Source: Maccoyibacter sp900556645 (GTDB taxonomy: Bacteria; Bacillota; Clostridia; Lachnospirales; Lachnospiraceae). Taken from it: 35,309 bases of DNA. Numbering within the stretch: position 1 is the first letter of the stretch; every line of letters begins with the position of its first letter. The stretch covers positions 1 to 35,309 of the forward strand of contig CATWDJ010000020.1 of NCBI GenBank assembly GCA_958349535.1, in the 5' to 3' direction. Below are positions 8,837-16,935 of the stretch, in pieces. The notes under the pieces were generated by a model, which saw only the letters and a list, made by a program, of their open reading frames with translations, did not search any database and was not told where the DNA came from. The translations under genes and the position numbers were made by a program.

Positions 8837-8864
8837 ATTATAAATTATCCTGTAAAAAACACAA
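8837..8864 (-). promoter_or_regulatory. Sigma-A-type promoter of the fla operon
   Basis: On the minus strand, TTGTGT (8864-8859) and a perfect TATAAT (8842-8837) are separated by 16 bases. The region is very AT-rich. The leader to flgB would be about 80 bases. A sigma-A promoter fits an early-class flagellar operon. Confidence 0.65.
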
Positions 8865-8941
8865 GTGCTTTTTTGTACTTTTTTACATTATCTTGTGGAA
8901 TTTTGTCATTTTAAATACTACATCTTTGTTTTTCCCTCTTT

Positions 8942-8984
8942 TGAAAAACAAAAAAAGGATTCATAGAATACTATAAATCCTTTT
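8942..8984 (-). terminator. Rho-independent terminator after codY
   Basis: The left arm 8953-8961 pairs with 8976-8984 over nine bases (AAAAGGATT on the plus strand). An inner four-base stem (8963-8966 with 8971-8974) closes on an AATA loop. On the minus strand it is followed by a T-rich run. It sits 17 bases after the codY stop and insulates codY from flgB. Confidence 0.85.
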
Positions 8985-9000
8985 ATTTCTTAAAATCCTT

Positions 9001-9783
9001 TTATACTTTTTCGTTTTGTTTTTTTAATTTATCCAACTCATCAAATACTACGTCATTGACTACCTTAATGTAGGTTCCTTTCATGCCGGAGCTTCTGGAT
9101 TCAATCACACCGGCACTCTCAAACTTCCGCAAAGCATTGACAATTACCGATCTTGTGATTCCCACCCGGTCTGCAATCCTGCTTGCCACCAGAATACCCT
9201 CATTGCCCTCCAACTCGTCGAAGATATGGGTAATGGCCTCCAGTTCGGAAAAGGATAAAGTACTGATTGCCGATTTCACAATCTGTATTTTCCGCTCTTC
9301 CTCTGCATTCTCCTCATGTACGGAACGCATCATCTCCAGTCCCACAACCGTGGTTCCATATTCACTGAGAATAATATCATCAATATCATACATTCCCGTA
9401 TCCCGGTAGATGAACAGAGTACCCAGCCGTTCACCGGCAATATCAATCGGTGTGATAATGGCTGTGTAACGTTTGATATCCGAGAGAAATCCCAAGGTTT
9501 CCAGATTGACATTCTCTTTGGTAGACAAAATTCCCAGAAGCCGTTCATTTAACTCCGAATCAATGTATCCTCCCACTTCATCTACAATCAACTCTTTGAT
9601 TTCTTCCATATCTTTGGCAGCACTGCTTCCAAGGACCTTCCCCTTCTTACTGATAACCAATATATCTGATTTCAAGATATCTGTTAAAACTTCACAGATA
9701 TCATTAAAAACCACCTTGGATGAGCTGTTATTATGCAATAACTTGTTTATTTTTCTGGTTTTGTCCAATAACTGAACGCTCAT
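9001..9783 (-). CDS. codY: GTP-sensing/nutritional transcriptional regulator CodY
   Basis: CodY is the global nutritional regulator of low-GC Gram-positives. The 260-residue protein has an N-terminal GAF domain (about 1-155), a linker helix and a C-terminal winged helix-turn-helix (about 198-240) with IADRVGITRSVIVNALRK and GMKGTYIKV, almost identical to the Bacillus DNA-binding domain. The GAF half is much more diverged, and the Arg-Met pair that binds branched-chain amino acids in Bacillus is not evident near residues 60-65. The SD is GGGAGG. It follows topA and precedes flgB, the conserved Firmicute order. Confidence 0.96.
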   Translation of the reverse strand: MSVQLLDKTRKINKLLHNNSSSKVVFNDICEVLTDILKSDILVISKKGKVLGSSAAKDMEEIKELIVDEVGGYIDSELNERLLGILSTKENVNLETLGFLSDIKRYTAIITPIDIAGERLGTLFIYRDTGMYDIDDIILSEYGTTVVGLEMMRSVHEENAEEERKIQIVKSAISTLSFSELEAITHIFDELEGNEGILVASRIADRVGITRSVIVNALRKFESAGVIESRSSGMKGTYIKVVNDVVFDELDKLKKQNEKV

Positions 9784-9820
9784 TCTATTCCCTCCCAGCT
9801 TTCTTTATCGGGTTCTATAT

Positions 9821-9849
9821 TTCATATCGTATCATTTTTTGTCTGACAA
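9821..9849 (-). promoter_or_regulatory. Probable codY promoter
   Basis: In the 89-base gap after topA, the minus strand carries TTGTCA (9849-9844), a 17-base spacer and TATGAA (9826-9821), a reasonable sigma-A match. codY may therefore also be expressed separately from the comM-dprA-topA transcript. Confidence 0.45.
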
Positions 9850-9872
9850 TTCAACCTTTTTTTATAAATTCA

Positions 9873-11945
9873 CTATTTCTTTGTGTTGTTAATTACAAAT
9901 CCGCATTTCTCATTGGAGCATACGGTTTTGTTTCCTTTCTCCACCATAAAGCTTCCGCATTTCTCACATTTTATCTCGGAAGGCTTTTGCCATGACATAA
10001 ATTCACATTCCGGATTATTCTCACAACCATAATACTTTCTGCCTTTTTTGGTCTTTTTAATCACAACCTCTTTTCCGCAGAGAGGACAGGCAATTCCCGT
10101 TTTTTCCAGATATGGCTTGGTGTTACGGCAATCCGGGAATCCCGGACATGCCAGAAACTTGCCGTGAGGTCCGTATTTGACTACCATATTTCTTCCGCAG
10201 AGCTCACAGACAACATCCGTTACCTCGTCCTCAATCTGAACCTTTTCCAGTTCTTTTTCCGCCTGCACTACGGCACGGTCCAAATCCGGGTAGAAATTTT
10301 CAATTACGGTTTTCCAGTTGATTTTACCCTCTTCAATGCTGTCCAAAAGAGATTCCATATTTGCAGTAAAACGTTCATCTACAATACTCGGAAATGCATC
10401 CTTCATCATGACGTTTACCACTTCTCCCAATTCTGTCACATACAAGTTCTTATTCTCTTTTACAATATATCTTCTTGCCAATATGGTGGTAATGGTCGGT
10501 GCATAGGTACTCGGTCTTCCAATTCCCAGTTCCTCCAAGGTCTTAACCAAAGATGCCTCCGTATAATGTGCCGGTGGCTGCGTAAAATGCTGTTTTGGCT
10601 CGGTGGACTTCAGACTCAGTACCGAATCCTTATCCAGAGATTTCAACAATACATTTCCATTAGCCTTCTCATCGTCACCACTGGTATACACCGACATAAA
10701 TCCGTCAAACGCCACCTTTGAGGCAGACACGGTAAAACGGTATTTCCCTGCTCCGATTTTAACGGAGGTGGTATCATATCTGGCATTGCTCATGCGGCTT
10801 GCCGCAAAACGTTTCCAAATCAACTGATACAGACGGAACTGGTCTCTGCTTAAAGAATCCTTCACTGCCGCCGGTGTTCTTCCGATATCCGACGGACGGA
10901 TGGCTTCGTGGGCATCCTGTATTTTATTGCCGCCCGTCTTTGCCGTCACGGCAGTTGCCACATACTCTTCCCCGAAGGTTTCTCCGATATAGCTTCTGGC
11001 TGCTTTGTCCGCTTCTTCTGAAATACGGGTAGAATCGGTTCTCAGATAGGTAATCAAACCGACGGTACCGCTGCCCTTGATGTCCACACCTTCATAGAGC
11101 TGCTGTGCCAGCCGCATGGTCTTCTGGGTGGAAAAATTCAGCACCTTGGAAGCTTCCTGCTGTAACGTACTGGTGGTAAACGGAAGCGGGGCTTTCTTAA
11201 TACGCTCTCCCTTTTTTACCTCCAGCACCTGATAGTCCTGTCCTTCTAATTCCTTGATGATGGCATCCATCTGTTCCTGAGAGGTTACCGTCATCTTACC
11301 GTTTTCATCTCCATAGAATTTTGCCACCAGCGGCTTCTTCTCTCCCTCAACGGAAAGTTCCGCATCCAGTGTCCAGTATTCTTCCGGGATAAACGCATTG
11401 ATTTCCTCTTCCCTGTCGCAGATGATACGGAGGGCCACAGACTGTACTCTTCCCGCACTTAAGCCTCTTTTTACCTTTGCCCACAGCAGAGGACTGATGC
11501 GGTAACCCACCATACGGTCTAACATTCTTCTGGCCTGCTGTGCGTTGACTAAGTCCATATCAATTTCTCTTGCCTCTTTTAAAGATGCTTTTACTGCACT
11601 TTTGGTAATTTCATTGAAGCTGATACGATATACCTTTTTCCCCTCCATCTTTAACGCTTGGGAGAGGTGCCATGAAATTGCCTCTCCCTCGCGGTCGGGG
11701 TCCGTTGCCAGATAGATTTTCTCTGCCTTCTTTACTTCTTTTCGAAGCTTCGCCAGAATATCTCCTTTTCCGCGGATTGTAATGTACTTTGGCTCGTAAT
11801 CATGCTCTACATCTATGCCGAGCTGACTCTTTGGTAAATCGCGGACATGTCCGTTGGACGCCACGACCTCATAATTCTTTCCCAGAAATTTTTTGATTGT
11901 CTTCACCTTAGCCGGTGACTCTACGATTACTAAATATTTTGCCAT
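9873..11945 (-). CDS. topA: DNA topoisomerase I (type IA)
   Basis: TopA relaxes negative supercoils. ATG at 11945 has GAGGGG seven bases upstream and gives the canonical MAKYLVIVESPAKVKTIKKFLG. An upstream ATG at 11966 overlaps the dprA stop and would add seven residues. The 690-residue protein has a Toprim domain (DPDREGE at about 82-88), the active-site tyrosine in GLITYLRTDSTR (Tyr300) and three C-terminal Cys4 zinc ribbons, of which CELCGRNM, CPLCGKEV and CEKCGSFM are the first halves. Confidence 0.97.
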   Translation of the reverse strand: MAKYLVIVESPAKVKTIKKFLGKNYEVVASNGHVRDLPKSQLGIDVEHDYEPKYITIRGKGDILAKLRKEVKKAEKIYLATDPDREGEAISWHLSQALKMEGKKVYRISFNEITKSAVKASLKEAREIDMDLVNAQQARRMLDRMVGYRISPLLWAKVKRGLSAGRVQSVALRIICDREEEINAFIPEEYWTLDAELSVEGEKKPLVAKFYGDENGKMTVTSQEQMDAIIKELEGQDYQVLEVKKGERIKKAPLPFTTSTLQQEASKVLNFSTQKTMRLAQQLYEGVDIKGSGTVGLITYLRTDSTRISEEADKAARSYIGETFGEEYVATAVTAKTGGNKIQDAHEAIRPSDIGRTPAAVKDSLSRDQFRLYQLIWKRFAASRMSNARYDTTSVKIGAGKYRFTVSASKVAFDGFMSVYTSGDDEKANGNVLLKSLDKDSVLSLKSTEPKQHFTQPPAHYTEASLVKTLEELGIGRPSTYAPTITTILARRYIVKENKNLYVTELGEVVNVMMKDAFPSIVDERFTANMESLLDSIEEGKINWKTVIENFYPDLDRAVVQAEKELEKVQIEDEVTDVVCELCGRNMVVKYGPHGKFLACPGFPDCRNTKPYLEKTGIACPLCGKEVVIKKTKKGRKYYGCENNPECEFMSWQKPSEIKCEKCGSFMVEKGNKTVCSNEKCGFVINNTKK

Positions 11946-11965
11946 CAGAAAGCCCCTCTTTTTCA

Positions 11966-12847
11966 TTACTCTGTTTTTATATAATGATTTTTAAAGGATT
12001 CCCGAAGCAGTCCCTTCATTTGCAACTGTATTAAAACCCCGGCTGCACAGGACGGCTCCAGCCCCGTTTCCTCTAAAATATCGTCTATACTTTTTGGTTC
12101 TAAGCCTAAACAACTATACACCAAGGTTTCTTCTTTTGCAAGAGACACTTTTATATTTTCCGCTAAATTTTCTCCTCTTTTTTCCAAAACACCACACTCT
12201 GTCAAAAAATCTTCCACCGACAAAATGATTCCCGCACCATCTCTTATCAGGCGGTTACAGCCGTAGCTCAAGGTGTCCGTTACCCTGCCGGGAAGGACAT
12301 AAACTTCTCTTCCCTGTTCCAATGCCAAATCCGCAGTAATCAGAGAACCACTTTTCTTTCTGGCCTCTATCACCACTACAATATCTGCTAACCCGCTGAT
12401 AATTCGGTTTCTCATGGGAAAATAATAATTTTTTGGTTCTGTTCCCTTGGGATATTCCGACAGCACTCCACCTTTTTCACAAATTTCCTCATAAAGCCTT
12501 CGGTTTCTTTTGGGATAACAGATATCTGCTCCACAGCCCAAAACCGCAAAGGTTTCTCCTCCGCCTTCCATGGCTCCCAGATGTCCTGCCGCATCAATTC
12601 CTTCTGCCATACCGCTGATGACATTGATTCCGTTGCGTCCCAACGCCTTTCCCAGCTTCTTTGCCATATAATATCCGTATTCACTGCATTTTCTGGCTCC
12701 CACGATGGCAACGCTTTTTTTCCGCTCATCCGGCAGTCTGCCTTTTACATACAGAACCTTCGGATTATTTTTTATCTGTCTTAACCGCCGTGGATATTCT
12801 GTGCTTTCGCAGGAAATTCCCCATATCTCATTTTCTTTATATATCAT
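11966..12847 (-). CDS. dprA: DNA-processing protein DprA/Smf
   Basis: DprA loads RecA on incoming single-stranded DNA during transformation. The start is best placed at ATG 12847, with GGGAGAG upstream, giving 293 residues; an in-frame extension to 12898 would run into comM. The Rossmann-like core is clear: VAIVGARKCSEYG, VISGMAEGIDAAGH (about 77-90), LGCGADICYP and RNRIISGLADIVVVIEA. The C-terminal 60 residues resemble the winged-helix DprA_WH domain. It overlaps comM by 11 bases, and its stop overlaps an alternative topA start, so comM, dprA and topA look co-transcribed. Confidence 0.94.
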   Translation of the reverse strand: MIYKENEIWGISCESTEYPRRLRQIKNNPKVLYVKGRLPDERKKSVAIVGARKCSEYGYYMAKKLGKALGRNGINVISGMAEGIDAAGHLGAMEGGGETFAVLGCGADICYPKRNRRLYEEICEKGGVLSEYPKGTEPKNYYFPMRNRIISGLADIVVVIEARKKSGSLITADLALEQGREVYVLPGRVTDTLSYGCNRLIRDGAGIILSVEDFLTECGVLEKRGENLAENIKVSLAKEETLVYSCLGLEPKSIDDILEETGLEPSCAAGVLIQLQMKGLLRESFKNHYIKTE

Positions 12848-14369
12848 ATGTTCTCTCCCAGAATTTTTTATCCAAACTGCGGTAACATACCGCCTCATAC
12901 AGATGCTTCATCTCTATATTTTCACAGCCTTCCAAATCCGCAATGGTTCTGGCGGTCTTTAGAATTTTGTGGTAGGAACGGACTGTTAATTCCAGATTTT
13001 CGTAAATTTTCTGCATCTCCTTTTCCTGTTTTTTTCCAAGCTTACAGTACAGGTTTATGTCCTTGGAAGGAATTTGACTGTTATAGCGAAAATTACAGGC
13101 TGCATACCTTTTCCTCTGTATTTCGTGGGCTTGCATCACTCGTTTGCGTATCTGTGCGGAGCTTTCATTTTCCTCTGTTTTCACCAGTTCCCCATAGGCA
13201 ATGGCTTTTGCCTCCACACAGATGTCAATGCGATCCAGCAGCGGCTGGCTGATTCTGTTTTGATATCCTCTGATTTCTTTAAGGGAACAACGACATTTCT
13301 GCATATCGGGATAGTACCCACAATTACAGGGATTCATCGCTGCTACCAGCATAAAATCTGCCGGATAACGGTAATTTCCATTGGCCCGTACCAGACGTAT
13401 CTGATGTTCCTCTAATGGCTGCCGCAGGATTTCCAAGGACGGCTTTGAAAATTCCGTCAGCTCGTCCAAAAACAGCACACCGTTGTGGGCAAGGCTGATT
13501 TCTCCCGGTCTGGGGCTTCCTCCGCCTCCTGCCATTCCTGTTTTGGATATGGTGTGATGAGGGTTCCGAAAAGGACGCTGTTCCATCAATCCCTCCCCAT
13601 CTTCCAACATACCACAGACGCTGTATATTTTTGAGACCTCTAGCCGTTCCTGCTCTGACATAGGCGGTAAAATCGAAGGGATTCGTTTTGCAATCATGGT
13701 TTTTCCTGCTCCCGGTGGGCCAATCATCATAAAATTATGACGTCCTGCCACCGCCACCTCACAGGCACGCTTCACTGCCTTTTGCCCGTTCACCTCCGAA
13801 AAATCCGGCAGTTCTTTCTTTTTTGAGCGTCTTTCTTCTATATTAATAGACTCTGTCTTTCTTCCCTTCAGCCAATCAATGACCTCTTCTAAATCTCCCA
13901 CTCCCCGTACCTCCATCCGGGGCAAAAGGGTTGCCTCCCTCTGGTTTTTCACAGGCACAATACAGCTTGTCCATCCTTCCTCCAGCATTTTTGCCGTCAT
14001 AGGTAAAATCCCACGAACAGGCAGTACCTTTCCACTGAGACTCAGTTCTCCCAAGAACACCTTGTCCCTTACATTTTCTTGTGAAAGTTCTCCCAGAGCC
14101 GTGAGGATGGCAACAGCAATTGCCAAATCATATCCTGCCCCTGCCTTTCGGATGGATGCCGGGGAAAAGCTGATGGTAATCCGTTTTGCCGGAAGCTGAT
14201 AGCCGCAGTTTTTCAGGGCAGTCCGCACCCGCTCCTTTGCCTCCTTGACCTCCGATGCCAGAAAGCCTACCATCTCAAATGCCGGCAGTCCGTTCCCCAC
14301 ATCTGCTTCCACCGTAACGGGAATGGCTTCTATCCCATGCAGAGCTGCCGTGGTTACAATACTATACAA
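12837..14369 (-). CDS. comM: YifB/ComM-family Mg-chelatase-like AAA+ ATPase
   Basis: ComM is an AAA+ helicase linked to branch migration during natural transformation. The 510-residue protein has the N-terminal ChlI-type domain (MYSIVTTAALHGIEAIPVTV, NGLPAFEMVG, RITISFSPAS), Walker A GPPGAGKT at 217-224, Walker B VLFLDELTEF, the NPCNCGYYPD element and a C-terminal helical Mg_chelatase_C domain (RSYHKILKTARTIADLEG). The start codon is TTG, four bases after AAGGAGG, which is somewhat close. It forms an operon with dprA, a common and functionally sensible pair. Confidence 0.93.
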   Translation of the reverse strand: MYSIVTTAALHGIEAIPVTVEADVGNGLPAFEMVGFLASEVKEAKERVRTALKNCGYQLPAKRITISFSPASIRKAGAGYDLAIAVAILTALGELSQENVRDKVFLGELSLSGKVLPVRGILPMTAKMLEEGWTSCIVPVKNQREATLLPRMEVRGVGDLEEVIDWLKGRKTESINIEERRSKKKELPDFSEVNGQKAVKRACEVAVAGRHNFMMIGPPGAGKTMIAKRIPSILPPMSEQERLEVSKIYSVCGMLEDGEGLMEQRPFRNPHHTISKTGMAGGGGSPRPGEISLAHNGVLFLDELTEFSKPSLEILRQPLEEHQIRLVRANGNYRYPADFMLVAAMNPCNCGYYPDMQKCRCSLKEIRGYQNRISQPLLDRIDICVEAKAIAYGELVKTEENESSAQIRKRVMQAHEIQRKRYAACNFRYNSQIPSKDINLYCKLGKKQEKEMQKIYENLELTVRSYHKILKTARTIADLEGCENIEMKHLYEAVCYRSLDKKFWERTYDI

Positions 14370-14417
14370 TTTTCCTCCTTACTTCCGTTGGAAATGGTGA
14401 CGATTTGTCACAGAATA

Positions 14418-14456
14418 AAAAAGATGAAATCATTGTATCACAGATTTCATCTTTTT
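14418..14456 (-). terminator. Rho-independent terminator after sigK
   Basis: A perfect 14-bp stem (14418-14431 with 14443-14456; arm AAAAAGATGAAATC) closes on an 11-base loop. On the minus strand it is followed by a T-rich tract. It lies between the sigK stop and comM. The A/T-rich arms would also allow function in the plus direction. Confidence 0.88.
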
Positions 14457-14462
14457 CAAGAA

Positions 14463-15101
14463 CTATCCGGCATTTTCTTCCTGTTCAAAGCTTTTTCTCA
14501 GCTTTGTCAATGCCTTTTTTTCGATTCTGCTGACATAAGAGCGGGATATCCCCAACTGTTTTGCCACTTCCCGCTGAGTAATGGAATCCTTTCCCCAGAT
14601 TCCATACCGCATAGAAATTACGGTCTGCTCCCTAGGATTCAAAACCCGGGGAATCAACCGGTAAAGACGCCGGACGTTCTCACTTTCTTCCATCTTTTGA
14701 ACCACATCTATTTCCTCCGCCGCCGCAATGTCCAAAAGACTAATCTGATTTCCCTCTTTATCTGTTCCGATTGGTTCATAAAGCGACACCTCTCTGGAGG
14801 TCTTTTTCTTTCCCCGAAAATACATCAGCAGCTCATTGTCAATACACCTTGCCGCATAGGTTGCCAGTTTAATCTGACGGTCTGACTGAAATGTCTCCAC
14901 CGCCTTAATCAGCCCTATGGTTCCTATGGAAATCAAATCCTCCATATCTTCTTCCGGGCTTTGATACTTCTTTGCCACATGTGCCACTAGTCTCAGGTTG
15001 TGTTCAATCAACTGATGCTTTGCTTTAAGGTCTCCTTCCTTCATTTTCGCTATGCATTCTTTTTCTTCTTCAATCGTAAGAGGAGATAAAAAAGTTTTCA
15101 C
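14463..15101 (-). CDS. sigK: Sporulation RNA polymerase sigma factor SigK (no pro-sequence)
   Basis: A 212-residue sigma-70-family protein. Region 2 reads LIEHNLRLVAHVAKKY, EDLISIGTIGLIKAVETF and LATYAARCIDNELLMYFR. The SLYEPIGTDKEGNQISLLDI segment is characteristic of sigma-K. Region 4 has NPREQTVISMRYG and TQREVAKQLGISRSYVSRIEKKAL. The GTG start has AAGGTG at five bases, and an in-frame TAA lies four codons upstream, so the hydrophobic pro-sequence of Bacillus pro-sigma-K cannot be present. The gene is continuous, with no skin-like insertion. It is divergent from the rluD-like gene. Confidence 0.88.
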   Translation of the reverse strand: MKTFLSPLTIEEEKECIAKMKEGDLKAKHQLIEHNLRLVAHVAKKYQSPEEDMEDLISIGTIGLIKAVETFQSDRQIKLATYAARCIDNELLMYFRGKKKTSREVSLYEPIGTDKEGNQISLLDIAAAEEIDVVQKMEESENVRRLYRLIPRVLNPREQTVISMRYGIWGKDSITQREVAKQLGISRSYVSRIEKKALTKLRKSFEQEENAG

Positions 15102-15127
15102 ATTTACACCTTAAAGCCGTTTTTATC

Positions 15128-15135
15128 ATTGTATG
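15128..15135 (-). promoter_or_regulatory. Sigma-E-like -10 element upstream of sigK
   Basis: The minus strand reads CATACAAT, a full match to the sigma-E -10 consensus CATACA-T, about 26 bases before the GTG start. A convincing -35 is not visible (GCACTA lies 15 bases upstream). In Bacillus, sigK is transcribed by sigma-E with SpoIIID, so the location fits. Confidence 0.45.
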
Positions 15136-15187
15136 AAATGTGACAGGTCCTAGTGCCTTTCCTCTTTTCTTTTTTCCGCTTTCTCTG

Positions 15188-15193
15188 TATAAT
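15188..15193 (+). promoter_or_regulatory. Probable -10 of the rluD-like gene
   Basis: TATAAT lies 18 bases before the ATG at 15212, and the -35 region (TTTTCT around 15165) is weak. Transcription would start near 15200, giving a very short leader that holds only GGGTGA as ribosome binding site. Confidence 0.4.
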
Positions 15194-15211
15194 TGGCTTG
15201 GGTGAAAAAAT

Positions 15212-16099
15212 ATGACACGAATTTTGACTTATCATATAGAAAAAAATATAACAGTGGGGAATTTTCTGAAAGAACAGGGTTATTCCCATGGGGTAATTGT
15301 CCATCTGAAAAAGACTCCCCGAAGCATTTTACGGGGGGAGGAATGGCTCTATGTCCGGGATATGCTCTACGTCGGAGATGTGCTGACGGTTACTTTGGAA
15401 GAAGACTCTTCCTCCCCGAAGATTCTTTCGGTACCTCTGCCCTTCGACATCGTATACGAGGATGAAGATATTTTAGTGGTAAACAAGCCTGCTGATATGC
15501 CTGTCCATCCTTCTTTGAACCATTATGAAAACACCCTTGCCAACGGAATTGCCTACTATTTTCAGCAAAAAAATGAACCTTATGTGTTCCGCTGTATGAA
15601 CCGTTTAGACCGGGACACCACTGGGCTTACCATCTTGGCAAAGCATATGCTCAGTGCCTCCGTTCTCTCCAAAGCCATGGCAGAACGGGAAATTTCCCGA
15701 ACCTATCTGGCTATTGTTGACGGTGTTCTGGAGGGAGAAGGCACCATAAATGCCCCGATTGGAAGGGAAGATGGCTCTGCCATTACCCGCTGTATCGATT
15801 ATGAACACGGGGACCGTGCCGTAACCCACTATAAGGTTTTGGCAGTATCAAAGGGGCTTACCCTGCTTTCCCTACAACTGGAAACGGGACGCACCCACCA
15901 GATACGGGTGCATATGAAACACTTGGGCTATCCTTTGATTGGAGACTACCTCTACCATCCCCACAACAGACAGATGGAACGGCAGGCTCTCCATGCCTAT
16001 CGGTTGGCTTTTACTCATCCAATCACAAAAAAGGCAATGGAGTTTTATGCTCCACTGCCTTCAGATATGGCTGCTCTATTCCCCGCCCAGCTTCTTTGA
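15212..16099 (+). CDS. RluA-family 23S rRNA pseudouridine synthase (RluD-like)
   Basis: The protein isomerises uridine to pseudouridine in rRNA or tRNA. The 295-residue sequence has a short S4-like N-terminal part (about 10-65) and the RluA catalytic core: IVYEDEDILVVNKPADMPVHPS (79-101) and NRLDRDTTGLTILAK (130-144), where Asp133 is the catalytic residue. ETGRTHQIRVHMKHLGYPLIGD follows. The first motif residue is Asn rather than the more usual His (HRLDR). The substrate uridine cannot be read from sequence. Its 3' end overlaps the convergent DUF368 gene by 24 bases. Confidence 0.9.
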   Translation: MTRILTYHIEKNITVGNFLKEQGYSHGVIVHLKKTPRSILRGEEWLYVRDMLYVGDVLTVTLEEDSSSPKILSVPLPFDIVYEDEDILVVNKPADMPVHPSLNHYENTLANGIAYYFQQKNEPYVFRCMNRLDRDTTGLTILAKHMLSASVLSKAMAEREISRTYLAIVDGVLEGEGTINAPIGREDGSAITRCIDYEHGDRAVTHYKVLAVSKGLTLLSLQLETGRTHQIRVHMKHLGYPLIGDYLYHPHNRQMERQALHAYRLAFTHPITKKAMEFYAPLPSDMAALFPAQLL

Positions 16100-16924
16100 A
16101 ACAACAATTCCGATGACTAACATCACAGCTCCTGTGAGAATGGATATCAGATTAATACCGGAAAAATCATTTACAAGGACAATAGCTACCGGCGATGCCA
16201 CAATCAGTCCGATAATTGCCCAATATGCCTGTAACGGATATTTTTCAAATATTTTTTCGATGATTTTTGCAATGGCAAAGATTCCAACCACCACTCCGAT
16301 ACCGAAAGGTACCAGAAAAGCACAGTCACTTAACATTCCCTGCACATTTCCGCTGGCCAAATGCTCCACAAAATTATTAATCATCTTTAATACCGGATTA
16401 TAATATCCCAGCAGCATCAAAATCATGGAACCGCTGACTCCCGGTATCACCATAGTAGCTGCGGCAATCACGCCTACACCAAAGAGTTTCAGGCAGTTTA
16501 CCACAGAAACCGTAAGCTCCGCAGACTTTCCGGTGGTCTCACCCATGGCTGCCATTGCCACCACCAGTACAAAAAACAATACGCATGCCAGAATATGGCT
16601 CAACCGGATGGTATTCCCCTTGACTTTCTGGGTCATAGCCGGAAGAGCTCCTACAATCAAACCGATAAACAATAGATTGGTCTGTATCGGAACCACCTCA
16701 AAGGCATATTCGATAATCTTTGCCACAATCACGATTCCTAAAACTGCTCCAATCAGAATCGGTATCAGCACCTTCATACTTTTCTTAAATTCTGAAAACA
16801 AATGGGTAGCCGCATGTATCAGCTTATCATAAATTCCCATGGCAACTGCCATCGTTCCTCCGCTGACTCCTGGTATAATATTGGCTACTCCGATTACCAT
16901 TCCTCTTAAAATTGCTTTTATCAT
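16076..16924 (-). CDS. DUF368 family polyprenyl-phosphate transporter (PopT-like)
   Basis: A 282-residue polytopic membrane protein with about eight hydrophobic segments. Two internal copies of the motif PGVSG (18-22 and 161-165), each followed by a Gly/Met-rich helix, mark DUF368 and suggest an inverted-repeat fold. DUF368 members have been shown to act as undecaprenyl-phosphate translocases that recycle the cell-wall lipid carrier. The SD is GAGGAGG, 11 bases after the ybaK stop, so it is the last gene of the MATE-ybaK-DUF368 operon. Confidence 0.9.
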   Translation of the reverse strand: MIKAILRGMVIGVANIIPGVSGGTMAVAMGIYDKLIHAATHLFSEFKKSMKVLIPILIGAVLGIVIVAKIIEYAFEVVPIQTNLLFIGLIVGALPAMTQKVKGNTIRLSHILACVLFFVLVVAMAAMGETTGKSAELTVSVVNCLKLFGVGVIAAATMVIPGVSGSMILMLLGYYNPVLKMINNFVEHLASGNVQGMLSDCAFLVPFGIGVVVGIFAIAKIIEKIFEKYPLQAYWAIIGLIVASPVAIVLVNDFSGINLISILTGAVMLVIGIVVSKKLGGE

Positions 16925-16935
16925 ATTTCCTCCTC

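Noticed and set aside
8850..8885. Second terminator between codY and flgB
   Set aside because: The A/T-rich near-palindrome around GCACTTGTG has a two-base loop and overlaps the -35 of the flgB promoter; the real terminator is at 8942-8984.
8785..8976. 63-residue plus-strand frame between flgB and codY
   Set aside because: AT-rich, no SD, and it overlaps the terminator and promoter signals of the opposite strand.
14390..14415. GTGAC-N5-GTCAC dyad upstream of comM as an operator
   Set aside because: Five-base arms only and no recognisable promoter nearby; chance is likely.
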